The notes under the pieces are model-generated. The model was given only the letters and a program-made list of their open reading frames with translations, had not been told where the DNA came from and searched no databases. From the NCBI RefSeq assembly GCF_003864255.1, contig NZ_QWEZ01000002.1:744001-808000 (forward strand): a stretch of DNA of 64,000 bases, in the 5' to 3' direction. This stretch comes from Aestuariirhabdus litorea (GTDB lineage Bacteria > Pseudomonadota > Gammaproteobacteria > Pseudomonadales > Aestuariirhabdaceae). How positions within the stretch are numbered: the stretch's first letter is position 1; the number at the start of each line of letters is the position of its first letter. Below are positions 44,597-53,276 of this stretch, piece by piece. The position numbers and the translations under genes are program-made.

Positions 44597-46108
44597 TCAG
44601 TGTCCCGCCAGGGCCGGGAAGGTGAGGGAGAACTGGCACCCTCCACCCGTGCTCTGGTCGATATCGATGGAGACTCCATGCTCGTTGGCGACATCCTGCA
44701 CCAGTACCAACCCCATTCCGCTGCGGTTGCCATCCTCCTGGTAGGTGGTAAAAAAGGGTTGGAACACCTTGTTGCGCAGGGTGTCGTCGATGCCCGGGCC
44801 GTTGTCGGCGATGGTCACCCGCACCGCATCCTCGAGGCGCTGGCTGCAGATGCGCAGTTCGCGGTCGCGGGTGTGGGCGTGGGCCATGGCGGTGAGGGCG
44901 TTGTCCAGCAGCTGCTTGAACAGGTTGCACAACGAGATCTCGTCCCCCAGCACGCTGGGCAGGCTGTTGCAGGGTTTCCAGTCCACCACCACCCCCTCGC
45001 TCAGCAGGCGCTCGGTGTAGAGCGACAGCACCTCGCGCAGCAGCTCGTTGAGGTTGAGGGGCATCTTGTGGATGGGGGGCTGGGGCGGCAAGGCCTGGCT
45101 GAGGGTGTCGATCGCCAGCTGGCAGGACTCCAGCACCTCGTGCAGCGCCTGGTGCAGCGGGTCTTTGTCGCCGTTGCGCCGCTTCTGCAGGGCAGCGGCG
45201 GCGCCGGTCACATTGAGGGGGCGCTGCAGCTGGAAGATGGCGCCGTTGAGGGCCTCGCGCATGCTGTGCACCAGCTCGTTTTCGGCCAGCCGCGCCATCA
45301 GCGCGTTGATGCGCACCTCCTCCTGCTGGATCTTGAGATCGGTGATGTCGTTGACGGTGAGCAGCAGGCAGTCGTGCCCCTGCTCATGGTGAAAACTGTC
45401 GTCGCTCTGCCACAGCCGCAGGCTGGAGCCGGAGCAGCTAAGCCAGCGGGGGGTGCCGATGCCGGGGATGTCGCAGCGCACTTCGAGGTCGGTGAAATCA
45501 CCGCACTGGCGGTAGTCGAGGCCCAGGCGCCGGCTCAGCAGCACCAGCAGCTGTTCGCTGTCGCAGCCGAGGGTCAGGCAGAGCTGCTCGAGGGCGGGGT
45601 TCTCGAAACGGACCCGCCCCTCGTTGTCCAGCAGCAGGGTGGCCACCGGGCTGCCGCGCACGATGGAGTCGGTGAGGGTGCGTTGGTTCTCCAGCTCCTG
45701 GCTCAGCTTCTGCAGGCGGGTGATGTCACGATGCATCCCCAGGTAGTGGGTGGTGTTGCCCTCGCTGTCGATCACCGGGGTGATGGTGAGCTCGGCCAGG
45801 TAAATGCTGTCGTCCTTGCGCCGGTTGACCAGCCGGCCACTCCACACCTGCTGGCGGGTGAGGGTGCTCCAGAGTTCACCGTAGAGGCAGGCGGGGGTTT
45901 TGCCGGCAGAGAGGATGCGGGTGTGCTGGCCGCGCACATCCCCCGCCTCGTAGCCGGTGACCTGGGTAAAGGCCGCATTGGTGTAAAGAATGCGGGATTC
46001 GGGGTCGGTGATGGTGATCGCAACCGGCGACTGGTCCACGGTCTGGAAGTAGACCCCGGAGGGTAGGCGAGTCGCCTCCCGGCTGTCGAAAACCTGCGCT
46101 TTGCTCAT
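44597..46108 (-). CDS. nifL: NifL, redox and nitrogen sensor that inhibits NifA
   Basis: A 503-residue protein with PAS1 (about residues 15-130, FAD-binding in the family, SPVAITITDPESRILYTNAA), PAS2 (about 145-255), a Q/H-linker region and a GHKL ATP-binding domain with QLLDNALTAMA, IADNGPGID and RSGMGLVLVQ. Like NifL of Azotobacter it resembles a histidine kinase but acts by direct binding to NifA. The ATG at 46108 gives this N-terminus. A sigma-54 promoter and NifA sites upstream suggest autoactivation of nifLA. Confidence 0.95.
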   Translation of the reverse strand: MSKAQVFDSREATRLPSGVYFQTVDQSPVAITITDPESRILYTNAAFTQVTGYEAGDVRGQHTRILSAGKTPACLYGELWSTLTRQQVWSGRLVNRRKDDSIYLAELTITPVIDSEGNTTHYLGMHRDITRLQKLSQELENQRTLTDSIVRGSPVATLLLDNEGRVRFENPALEQLCLTLGCDSEQLLVLLSRRLGLDYRQCGDFTDLEVRCDIPGIGTPRWLSCSGSSLRLWQSDDSFHHEQGHDCLLLTVNDITDLKIQQEEVRINALMARLAENELVHSMREALNGAIFQLQRPLNVTGAAAALQKRRNGDKDPLHQALHEVLESCQLAIDTLSQALPPQPPIHKMPLNLNELLREVLSLYTERLLSEGVVVDWKPCNSLPSVLGDEISLCNLFKQLLDNALTAMAHAHTRDRELRICSQRLEDAVRVTIADNGPGIDDTLRNKVFQPFFTTYQEDGNRSGMGLVLVQDVANEHGVSIDIDQSTGGGCQFSLTFPALAGH

Positions 46109-46158
46109 GGGGCACCCCTGTTGGATTCGTGACAAGGCGGTTAATGGTTATGGGCGCC

Positions 46159-46174
46159 TGCAACTACCGCGCCA
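46159..46174 (-). promoter_or_regulatory. Sigma-54 promoter of nifLA
   Basis: Minus strand TGGCGCGGTAGTTGCA: one mismatch in the -24 box and a full TTGCA at -12, correct 10-base spacing. Expected start near 46147, 39 bases before nifL. Confidence 0.85.
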
Positions 46175-46243
46175 TGCTGCAATGGGGGACTGGAATCGCC
46201 GCCAACCCCTGCCACGCCAGTATCCACAGGGGGTTTGTGGGTT

Positions 46244-46299
46244 TGTAGGTTTTGCGACAAAGCGCACCCATGTGAGGCAGCTGTGTGGGGAAGCCAACA
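46244..46299. promoter_or_regulatory. Two NifA sites shared by nifLA and rnf
   Basis: TGTAGGTTTTGCGACA (46244-46259) and TGTGGGGAAGCCAACA (46284-46299) both match TGT-N10-ACA. They are about 104 and 144 bases upstream of the nifL start site and about 165 and 125 bases upstream of the rnfA start site, so one cluster can serve both directions. Confidence 0.85.
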
Positions 46300-46339
46300 G
46301 CCCACGGCTACCGGAAGATGGCGAGGCGATTTTTTCAAA

Positions 46340-46352
46340 AATCAATGAATTC
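46340..46352. promoter_or_regulatory. Probable IHF site on the rnf side
   Basis: AATCAATGAATTC matches WATCAANNNNTTR in all fixed positions but the last. It lies between the NifA sites and the rnfA promoter. No such site is seen on the nifL side. Confidence 0.55.
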
Positions 46353-46389
46353 AAGAGGTTGGCTGCTTTCAAGGGGTGTGGGTCCGGGC

Positions 46390-46405
46390 TGGCACAGGGG
46401 CTGCA
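46390..46405 (+). promoter_or_regulatory. Sigma-54 promoter of the rnf-mod operon
   Basis: TGGCACAGGGGCTGCA: perfect -24 box and GC at -12 with correct spacing. Expected start near 46416, 38 bases before the rnfA GTG. Confidence 0.88.
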
Positions 46406-46453
46406 ATGGTCCCTGTGCACTGCAAGCGTGCGTGCACCGTTTTGGAGAGGCCT

Positions 46454-47035
46454 GTGTCCGAGTACCTGCTACTGATTTTGGGGACCGCGTTGGTCAACAA
46501 CGTCGTCCTGGTGAAGTTCCTGGGGCTGTGTCCCTTTATGGGGGTGTCGGGCAAGCTCGATACCGCCATCGGTATGGGGATGGCCACCACCTTCGTTCTC
46601 ACCCTCGCCGCCGCGGCCAGCTGGGCGATCGAGGAGTTGATCCTCACCCCCCTGGGGATCGGTTTCCTGCGCATTCTCTCCTTCATCCTGGTGATCGCGG
46701 CGGTGGTGCAGTTTACCGAGATGCTGGTGCGCAAGAGCAGCCCGCTGCTCTACCAGTTGCTGGGGATCTTCCTGCCCCTGATCACCACCAATTGCGCAGT
46801 GCTGGGGGTGGCCCTGCTCAATGTGCAGGAGCACAAGAGTTTCACCCAGAGCCTGATGTTCGGCATGGGGTCGGCGCTGGGGTTCAGCCTGGTGATGGTG
46901 ATCTTCGCCGGGCTGCGCGAGCGCCTCGAGTTTGCCGAGGTACCGGCCGCCTTCGCGGGGGTGCCGATCGCCTTTATTGTCGCCGGGCTGCTGTCGATGG
47001 CCTTTATGGGCTTCGCCGGCCTGCCGGTTCATTAG
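46454..47035 (+). CDS. rnfA: Rnf complex membrane subunit A
   Basis: A 193-residue six-helix membrane protein with the RnfA/NqrE-type [20 protein letters not shown] and [13 protein letters not shown], whose cysteines bind the intramembrane 2Fe-2S cluster shared with RnfE. The Rnf complex uses ion motive force to drive electrons from NADH to ferredoxin or flavodoxin for nitrogenase. GTG 46454 is preceded by GGAGAGG; a longer frame from 46376 would include the promoter region. Confidence 0.95.
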   Translation: MSEYLLLILGTALVNNVVLVKFLGLCPFMGVSGKLDTAIGMGMATTFVLTLAAAASWAIEELILTPLGIGFLRILSFILVIAAVVQFTEMLVRKSSPLLYQLLGIFLPLITTNCAVLGVALLNVQEHKSFTQSLMFGMGSALGFSLVMVIFAGLRERLEFAEVPAAFAGVPIAFIVAGLLSMAFMGFAGLPVH

Positions 47036-47048
47036 GGAGGAGTTGCCG

Positions 47049-47591
47049 ATGTTTACGGCGGTGATGTCACTGGCCCTGCTGGGGTCCGCACTGGGCTACC
47101 TGCTGGGGGTGGCGGCGATCCACCTGCGGGTGGAGGAGCCGGAGATCGTGCAGGAGCTGGAGGCACTATTGCCCGGTACCAACTGCGGTCAGTGCGGCTT
47201 TCCCGGCTGCCCCGCCGGTGCGCGGGCGTTGGCCGAGGGCACGGCGCCGGTGACTCTCTGCCCCCCCGGTGGCCAGCCGCTGGCGGAGGCGCTGGCGCAG
47301 AAGCTGGGGGTGGCGCTTGACCTGTCGGCGTTGGCCGACAGTGGGCCGCGGGTGGCGATCGTGCTGGACGAGCAGTGCATCGGCTGCACCCGCTGTTTCA
47401 AGGCCTGCCCCACCGACGCCATTATCGGCGCGCCCAAGCAGCTCCACAGCGTGGTGAGCGAGGCCTGCACCGGTTGCAACAAGTGCGTGGATATCTGCCC
47501 CACCCTGGGGATCGAACTGCAGGCGCCGCGGCCCACCCTGTCGAGCTGGCAGTGGCCCAAGCCGGCACCCCTGGCGGAGGCGAAACCATGA
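47049..47591 (+). CDS. rnfB: Rnf complex iron-sulfur subunit B
   Basis: A 180-residue protein: N-terminal membrane anchor, a 4Fe-4S site C46-x2-C49-x4-C54-x16-C71 (NCGQCGFPGC) and two ferredoxin-type clusters (C110-C120 and C140-C150 arrays CIGCTRCFKACP and CTGCNKCVDICP). It passes electrons to the low-potential acceptor. AGGAGG lies before the ATG at 47049, and its stop overlaps the rnfC start. Confidence 0.95.
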   Translation: MFTAVMSLALLGSALGYLLGVAAIHLRVEEPEIVQELEALLPGTNCGQCGFPGCPAGARALAEGTAPVTLCPPGGQPLAEALAQKLGVALDLSALADSGPRVAIVLDEQCIGCTRCFKACPTDAIIGAPKQLHSVVSEACTGCNKCVDICPTLGIELQAPRPTLSSWQWPKPAPLAEAKP

Positions 47592-49093
47592 AGCTGTTTG
47601 GCTTTCGCGGCGGTGTTCACCCCCACGCCCGCAAGGAGCGTACCGAGCAGCTGCCGATCATCCGCCTGCCGCTGCCGCGCCGCCTCTATGTGCCGCTGCA
47701 GCAGCACATCGGCGAGCCGGCGGTGGCGCAGGTGCGGCCCGGCCAGCCGGTCAAACGCGGTGAACTGATCGGCGGCAGTGTGGAGTGGCTGTCGGCGCCG
47801 GTGCATGCCCCCGCCGATGGCACCGTGGTGGAGGTGAGCGAGTTCGCCTCCCCCCACCCGGCGGCGCTACCGGTGACCACGGCGGTCATCGAGGTGAGCG
47901 CCCACCAGACCCCCTGGCGGGTACCCGCGGAAGACCCCTTCGGTCTCAGCCCCGCCGAGTTGGCCCTGCGCATCCGCCAGGCCGGTATCGTGGGGATGGG
48001 GGGTGCTACCTTCCCCTCGGCGGTCAAGCTCGACCTGGCCCGCCAGCATGGGGTGGATACCCTGATCATCAACGGCGGCGAGTGCGAGCCCTACCTCACC
48101 TGCGACGACCGCCTGATGCGCGAGCGGGGCCAGCAGATCGTCACCGGGGTGGCACTGATGCTGCGCTGCCTGGAGGCGCGGCGTGCGCTGATCCTGGTGG
48201 AGGATAACAAGGAGGAGGCGCTGGCCACGTTGCGGACGTTGTGCCGCGAGCAGCCACAGATCACTACCCTGTCGGTCCCCACCCGCTACCCCCAGGGGTC
48301 ACAGAAACAGATGATCCAGTCGGTGCTGGGGCGCGAGATCCCCGCCGGCGGCCACGCCACCGACCTGGGCGTGGTGATGCACAACGTGGCCACCGCCTAT
48401 GCGGTGTACGAGGCGCTGGTGGATGGCAAACCCCTGGTGTCGCGCATCGTCACTGTGGGCGGCGGCGCGGTACCGCGGCCGGCCAATCTGGAGGTGCCCC
48501 TGGGCACCCTGGTGGAGGAGCTGCTGGCCTACTGCGGGCTCGAAGGGGAGGCCTACGAACGCCTGCTGGTGGGGGGGCCGATGATGGGGCAGTGGTTGCC
48601 CCACCCGCGGGTGCCGGTGATCAAGGGCAGCAGCGGCATTATCGCCCTGAGCGAGGCGGAGACGCGGGTGGAGATGCCGCGCCCCTGTATCCGCTGTTCG
48701 CGTTGCGTGGAGGTGTGCCCCTCGGGGCTGCTGCCACTGGAGCTGGCCAAGCGCATTCGCAAGGAGCAGTTTGCCGCCGCCAGCGAGCTGGGGTTGTCCG
48801 ACTGTATCGCCTGCGGCTCCTGCGCCTACGTCTGCCCCGCCAAGATCCCCCTGGTGCAGTACTTCCATTACGGCAAGGGGCAGCTGCAGGCTCGCCGGGT
48901 ACAGGAGAAAAAACTGGACAACACCGCCGACCTGGCCGCCACCAAGGCCCAGCGCCTGGCGGAGATCGAAGCGCAGAAGGCGGCCGCGGCCCAGGCGCGC
49001 AAGCGCGAAGCTGAGGCTCGCGCTCGCCAGCAAGCCGCGGAGAAAGCGGCGGCGCACGAGGCGGAGCCCTGCGCCCGCACTGAAGGAGACTGA
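47588..49093 (+). CDS. rnfC: Rnf complex NADH-binding subunit C
   Basis: A 501-residue protein starting KLFGFRGGVHPHARKE. FMN/NADH fold motifs GMGGATFPSAVKLD and NGGECEPYLTCDDRLM, then two 4Fe-4S sites CIRCSRCVEVCP and CIACGSCAYVCP. The last 70 residues are an Ala/Lys/Glu-rich helix, as in proteobacterial RnfC. It takes electrons from NADH. The ATG overlaps the rnfB stop. Confidence 0.95.
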   Translation: MKLFGFRGGVHPHARKERTEQLPIIRLPLPRRLYVPLQQHIGEPAVAQVRPGQPVKRGELIGGSVEWLSAPVHAPADGTVVEVSEFASPHPAALPVTTAVIEVSAHQTPWRVPAEDPFGLSPAELALRIRQAGIVGMGGATFPSAVKLDLARQHGVDTLIINGGECEPYLTCDDRLMRERGQQIVTGVALMLRCLEARRALILVEDNKEEALATLRTLCREQPQITTLSVPTRYPQGSQKQMIQSVLGREIPAGGHATDLGVVMHNVATAYAVYEALVDGKPLVSRIVTVGGGAVPRPANLEVPLGTLVEELLAYCGLEGEAYERLLVGGPMMGQWLPHPRVPVIKGSSGIIALSEAETRVEMPRPCIRCSRCVEVCPSGLLPLELAKRIRKEQFAAASELGLSDCIACGSCAYVCPAKIPLVQYFHYGKGQLQARRVQEKKLDNTADLAATKAQRLAEIEAQKAAAAQARKREAEARARQQAAEKAAAHEAEPCARTEGD

Positions 49094-49095
49094 CC

Positions 49096-50172
49096 ATGGC
49101 CCACACCCTGTTGAGCGGCCCCCATACCCTGGCCCCCACCAGCGTCAGCCGGACCATGCTGGCGGTGATGCTGGCGCTGCTGCCGGCAACCCTGTGGGGG
49201 CTGTACCTGTTTGGCTGGCCCGCCCTCTACCTATTCGTCATCACCCTGCTGGCAGCACTGGCGTGCGAGGTGCTGTGCCTGGCGCTGGCGGGCAAGCCGC
49301 TGCACCTTAATTTGCTTGACGGCTCGGCGCTGCTGACGGGCTGGCTGCTGGCGATGAGCCTGCCCCCCTGGGCCCCCTGGTGGATCGGTGTACTCGGCAG
49401 CCTGATCGCGATCGGGGTGGGCAAGCAGGTGTTTGGCGGCATCGGTTACAACCTCTTCAACCCCGCCATGGTGGCGCGAGTGGCGCTGCTGGTCTCCTTC
49501 CCCCTGCCCATGACCCTGTGGACCGCCCCGGCCCCCCTGGGGAGCGCAGGGGCACCGGACTGGCTGGAGGGGCTGGCGATCACCTTCGGCGGCGCCACGG
49601 TGGATGCCTTCAGTGGCGCCTCCCTGTTGGGCAGTGTGAAAACCGAATTCACCCTTGGCCGCGAGCTGGCCGAGATCCTGCCCCAGGGGGTCAACACACA
49701 ACAGCTGTTGCTGGGAAGCCACCACGGCAGTCTCGGTGAAACCTCGGCACTGCTGGTGGCCCTTGGCGGGATCGCCCTGATCGCCCGTGGGGTGATTCGC
49801 TGGACCGTTCCCTTCGCCATGCTTGGCACGGTGGCGCTGCTGGCGCTGCTGTTCAACCTCATCGATGCGGGACGCTACCCCGGTGTCGACTACCACCTGT
49901 TGAGCGGCGGGCTGATGCTGGCGGCGCTGTTTATCGCCACCGACCCGGTCACCTCCCCCAACACCACCGCTGGCCAGTTGCTGTTCGGAGCCGGCTGCGG
50001 GGCGCTGGTCTACCTGATCCGCACCTGGGGCGGTTATCCCGAGGGGGTCGCCTTCGCGGTGCTGCTGATGAACGCCCTGGTGCCCCTGATCGACCACTAC
50101 CTGAAACCGCGCATCTACGGTCGCGACCGGGGCGGGCGGCCACTGCCAGTGGTCAGGGAGACGGCACCATGA
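49096..50172 (+). CDS. rnfD: Rnf complex membrane subunit D
   Basis: A 358-residue protein with about nine membrane helices. The flavinylation motif reads D170-A-F-S-G-A-S176, so the FMN-accepting residue is serine where RnfD usually has threonine; the ApbE recognition pattern D-x-x-(S/T)-G-A-(T/S) still fits. Two bases separate it from rnfC. Confidence 0.94.
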   Translation: MAHTLLSGPHTLAPTSVSRTMLAVMLALLPATLWGLYLFGWPALYLFVITLLAALACEVLCLALAGKPLHLNLLDGSALLTGWLLAMSLPPWAPWWIGVLGSLIAIGVGKQVFGGIGYNLFNPAMVARVALLVSFPLPMTLWTAPAPLGSAGAPDWLEGLAITFGGATVDAFSGASLLGSVKTEFTLGRELAEILPQGVNTQQLLLGSHHGSLGETSALLVALGGIALIARGVIRWTVPFAMLGTVALLALLFNLIDAGRYPGVDYHLLSGGLMLAALFIATDPVTSPNTTAGQLLFGAGCGALVYLIRTWGGYPEGVAFAVLLMNALVPLIDHYLKPRIYGRDRGGRPLPVVRETAP

Positions 50173-50867
50173 TTGGCGGCGGATTAGCCCGACGGGGGGT
50201 GGCCAAGCCCAGCTACACCCAGCGGCCAGCCTACTTTGCCGGAATACTCGGCATGCTCTCGGTACTCTCCGGGACCCTGCTCACCTTCGGCTACATCGGC
50301 ACCGCGGATGCTATTGCCCAGCGCCTGAAGGAGGACTTGCAGCGCTCCCTGCAGCAGGTGCTGCCACCCGGCTACTACGACAACCCGCCGAGCGAGTATC
50401 CGGTGCAGGTGGTGCTGGCCTCCGGTCAGACCCTGACCGCCTACCAGGCCCGCCGGGGGGAGAAGCCGGCGGCGGTGGCCTTCGAGGTGGAGCAGGCCGG
50501 TTATGCCGGCCCCATCCGCCTGGTGATGGGGGTGAGCGCAGGCGGTGAAATTTTGGGTGTGCGAGTCCTTGCTCACACCGAAACCCCTGGCCTGGGTGAC
50601 AAGATAGAGATTGCCCGCGACGACTGGATCCTCAGTTTCAACGGCCACTCCCTCGCCAGCCTGAGCCCGAACCAGTGGGCAGTGAAAAAGGATGGTGGAG
50701 AGTTTGACCAGTTCAGCGGTGCCACCATCACCCCGCGGGCGGTGGTGCGGGCGGTGCACCGCGGGCTCGAGTGGCACCGCGACCACGGCCAGCAGTTGCT
50801 GGCCAGCGCCGAACAGGATGAACCCCTGGCGGCGGCTCCCTTCACCAACCCCCAGGAGGCCGACTGA
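50169..50867 (+). CDS. rnfG: Rnf complex flavoprotein subunit G
   Basis: A 232-residue protein with one N-terminal membrane helix and a periplasmic FMN-binding domain; covalent FMN site D180-Q-F-S-G-A-T186. The ATG overlaps the rnfD stop (ATGA) and its TGA overlaps the rnfE ATG. Confidence 0.94.
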   Translation: MIGGGLARRGVAKPSYTQRPAYFAGILGMLSVLSGTLLTFGYIGTADAIAQRLKEDLQRSLQQVLPPGYYDNPPSEYPVQVVLASGQTLTAYQARRGEKPAAVAFEVEQAGYAGPIRLVMGVSAGGEILGVRVLAHTETPGLGDKIEIARDDWILSFNGHSLASLSPNQWAVKKDGGEFDQFSGATITPRAVVRAVHRGLEWHRDHGQQLLASAEQDEPLAAAPFTNPQEAD

Positions 50868-51589
50868 TGGCGCGCAACAACTACTTGAAACTGTGGAAAG
50901 AGGGCCTGTGGAACAACAATGTGGTGTTCGGCCAGATGCTGGCACTCTGCCCGCTGCTGGCGGTGACCGGCACCGCCACCAACGGCCTCGGCATGGGGCT
51001 GGTATCGCTGATGGTGTTTGTGGTCACCAACCTGCTGGTCTCCACCCTGCGGGGGATGATCCCTCCCGAGGTACGGATTCCCGCCTTCGTGCTGTTGATC
51101 GCGACCGTGGTGACCCTGGTGGACCTGATGATGAACGCCTGGCTGCACGAGCTGCACCGGGTGCTGGGGCTGTTTATCCCGCTGATCGTGACCAACTGCG
51201 CCATCCTCGGTCGCGCCGAAGCCTTCGCCTACAAGAACCCGGTGCTGCCCTCGCTGGTGGACGGGGTGGCCATGGGGCTGGGATTCACCCTTGCCCTGGT
51301 CACCCTGGGGGCGAGCCGGGAACTGCTAGGTAGCGGCACCCTGTTTGCCAATGCCCACCTGCTGCTGGGTGACGTTTTTGCGGTGATGGAGCTGACCCTG
51401 ATTCCGGACTACGACGGCTTCCTGCTGATTATCCTGCCGCCGGGAGCCTTTATCGTGCTCGGCTTTATCATCGCCGGCAAACGGGTGCTGGAGCAACGCG
51501 CCAGCCGCCTGCGTACCCGCGGTGAAGGGCCGGGCTGCTCCCTCGACGGGGCACGCGGCGGCACCGCCTGTGGAGGAGTGAACCCATGA
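50867..51589 (+). CDS. rnfE: Rnf complex membrane subunit E
   Basis: A 240-residue six-helix partner of RnfA with FGQMLALCPLLAVTGTATNG and VTNCAILGRAEAFAYKNPV carrying the cysteines of the shared cluster. A hydrophilic tail of about 25 residues (after KRVLEQRAS) ends in a Cys/Gly-rich stretch. Start overlaps rnfG, stop overlaps rnfH. Confidence 0.94.
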   Translation: MARNNYLKLWKEGLWNNNVVFGQMLALCPLLAVTGTATNGLGMGLVSLMVFVVTNLLVSTLRGMIPPEVRIPAFVLLIATVVTLVDLMMNAWLHELHRVLGLFIPLIVTNCAILGRAEAFAYKNPVLPSLVDGVAMGLGFTLALVTLGASRELLGSGTLFANAHLLLGDVFAVMELTLIPDYDGFLLIILPPGAFIVLGFIIAGKRVLEQRASRLRTRGEGPGCSLDGARGGTACGGVNP

Positions 51590-51858
51590 AGATATCGGTG
51601 GCCTACGCCGAGACCTGGCGGCAACACTGGATTCGGCTGGAGCTGGCGGAGGGGGCCACCCTGACCGACGCCATCGAAGCCTCGGCCATACTGGAGCGCT
51701 ACCCGGGGATCGACCTGGAACAGCAGCGGGTGGGGATCTTCGGCAAGCTGGCGAAGCTGGACACCCCCCTTAGCGAGGGGGACCGGGTGGAGATCTATCG
51801 TCCCATCATCGCCGACCCCAAAACGGTCGCCCGCCGGCCCCAGGAGAACGCCTCATGA
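51586..51858 (+). CDS. rnfH: RnfH family ubiquitin-fold protein
   Basis: A 90-residue beta-grasp protein with the family pattern MKISVAYAETWRQHWIRLEL, RVGIFGKLAKLDTPLSEGDR and VEIYRPIIADPKTVARR. In diazotrophs RnfH is needed for stable Rnf activity. The ATG overlaps rnfE and the stop overlaps modA by 4 bases. Confidence 0.92.
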   Translation: MKISVAYAETWRQHWIRLELAEGATLTDAIEASAILERYPGIDLEQQRVGIFGKLAKLDTPLSEGDRVEIYRPIIADPKTVARRPQENAS

Positions 51859-52601
51859 TCCCTGTTGGCTATCGACCGTTGCTGGCGCTGCTGCTGGTGT
51901 TGTGCTGGGCTCCCCCGCTGTCCGCCGCCGAGGTGCGGGTGGCGGTGGCCTCCAACTTTATGGGCACCGCCCAGCGCCTGGCGGAGGATTTTGAGCGCCA
52001 CAGTGGCCATCGGTTGCTGATCAGCTACGGCTCCACCGGCAAGCTCTACACCCAGATCTACCACGGTGCCCCCTTCGACCTCTTTCTCGCCGCCGATGCC
52101 GAGCGCCCGCGCCGTGCTGAGCTGGAGGGGCTGGCGGTCTCCGGGAGTCGCATCACCTATGCCACCGGCCAGCTGGCCCTGTGGAGCCCCCGCGGCAACC
52201 CTTTTGAGCGGCTGACCCGGGGCGAGTTCCGGCGCCTGGCGATCGCCAACCCCGACACCGCCCCCTACGGTTTCGCCGCCCGTGAGGTGATCGGCCGGCT
52301 TGTTGCCAGCGGTGTACAGCAAAAACTGGTTTATGGTGAGAATATTTCACAAACCCACCAGTTCGTGGCCAGCGGCAACGCAGAGCTGGGGTTTGTCGCG
52401 CTCTCCCAGTTACAGCAGGAACGGCCCGAACACCTGTGGCTGGTGCCGGCCAACAGCTATCCACCCATCGAACAACAGGCGGTTTTACTGACCCGGGGAC
52501 AGGGCTCGGAAGCGGCACGAGATTTTCTCACCTATTTGCAGGGTGAGCGGGCCACAGCCATTATCATTGCCGGGGGCTATCTTGGCCCCGGCGAGCCGTA
52601 G
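51855..52601 (+). CDS. modA: Molybdate-binding periplasmic protein ModA
   Basis: A 248-residue protein with a Sec signal peptide ending LSAAEVRVAVA and the ModA pattern VASNFMGTAQRLAEDFE, SYGSTGKLYTQIYHGAPFDL and FLAADAERP. Serine/threonine side chains of these segments bind molybdate. Its ATGA overlap with rnfH places molybdate uptake in the same transcript as the Rnf complex, which makes sense for nitrogenase. Confidence 0.93.
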   Translation: MIPVGYRPLLALLLVLCWAPPLSAAEVRVAVASNFMGTAQRLAEDFERHSGHRLLISYGSTGKLYTQIYHGAPFDLFLAADAERPRRAELEGLAVSGSRITYATGQLALWSPRGNPFERLTRGEFRRLAIANPDTAPYGFAAREVIGRLVASGVQQKLVYGENISQTHQFVASGNAELGFVALSQLQQERPEHLWLVPANSYPPIEQQAVLLTRGQGSEAARDFLTYLQGERATAIIIAGGYLGPGEP

Positions 52602-52610
52602 TGCTGCGCC

Positions 52611-53276
52611 ATGTGGGATGCGGTTGTCCTCACCCTGCAGCTTGCGCTGGTTACCACCCTGATCCTGCTGCTGATTGGCACCCCCCTGGCCTGGTGGCTG
52701 GCGCGCTCGCACCATCTGTTGAGTCAGCTGGTGGCCACCCTGGTGGCACTGCCCCTGGTATTACCGCCGACGGTGCTGGGGTTTTATCTGCTGATTCTGG
52801 TGGGCCCCCACAGTCCCCTGGGGCGAACGCTGGATCAGTGGTTTGACCTGCGTCTGGCCTTCAGCTTCGAGGGGTTGGTGCTGGGCTCGGTGATCTACTC
52901 GCTGCCCTTTGTGGTGCAGCCGATCCGCAACGCCTTCGAGCTGATGGGTGAGCGTCCGCTGGAGGTGGCCGCCACCCTGCGCGCCTCCCCCTTCGACCGC
53001 TTCTGGCACGTCGCACTGCCGTTGGCGCGGCCTGGGTTGCTGTGCGGCGCGGTGCTGGGGTTTGCCCACACCCTCGGCGAATTCGGGGTGGTGCTGATGA
53101 TCGGCGGCAATATCCCCGGCGAAACCCGGGTCGTGTCGGTGGCGATCTACGACTACGTCGAGACCCTGCAGTGGGGGGCAGCCCATCGCCTGTCGGCAGG
53201 GCTGCTGCTGTTCTCCTTTGTCTGCATTCTGGCAATGAACCTGCTGGACAAGCGCCTGCGCCGGGGGCCGCTGTGA
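52611..53276 (+). CDS. modB: Molybdate ABC transporter permease ModB
   Basis: A 221-residue inner-membrane protein with five helices and the EAA loop [20 protein letters not shown], followed by the ModB pattern [19 protein letters not shown]. Only 9 bases after modA, and its stop overlaps modC. Confidence 0.94.
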   Translation: MWDAVVLTLQLALVTTLILLLIGTPLAWWLARSHHLLSQLVATLVALPLVLPPTVLGFYLLILVGPHSPLGRTLDQWFDLRLAFSFEGLVLGSVIYSLPFVVQPIRNAFELMGERPLEVAATLRASPFDRFWHVALPLARPGLLCGAVLGFAHTLGEFGVVLMIGGNIPGETRVVSVAIYDYVETLQWGAAHRLSAGLLLFSFVCILAMNLLDKRLRRGPL

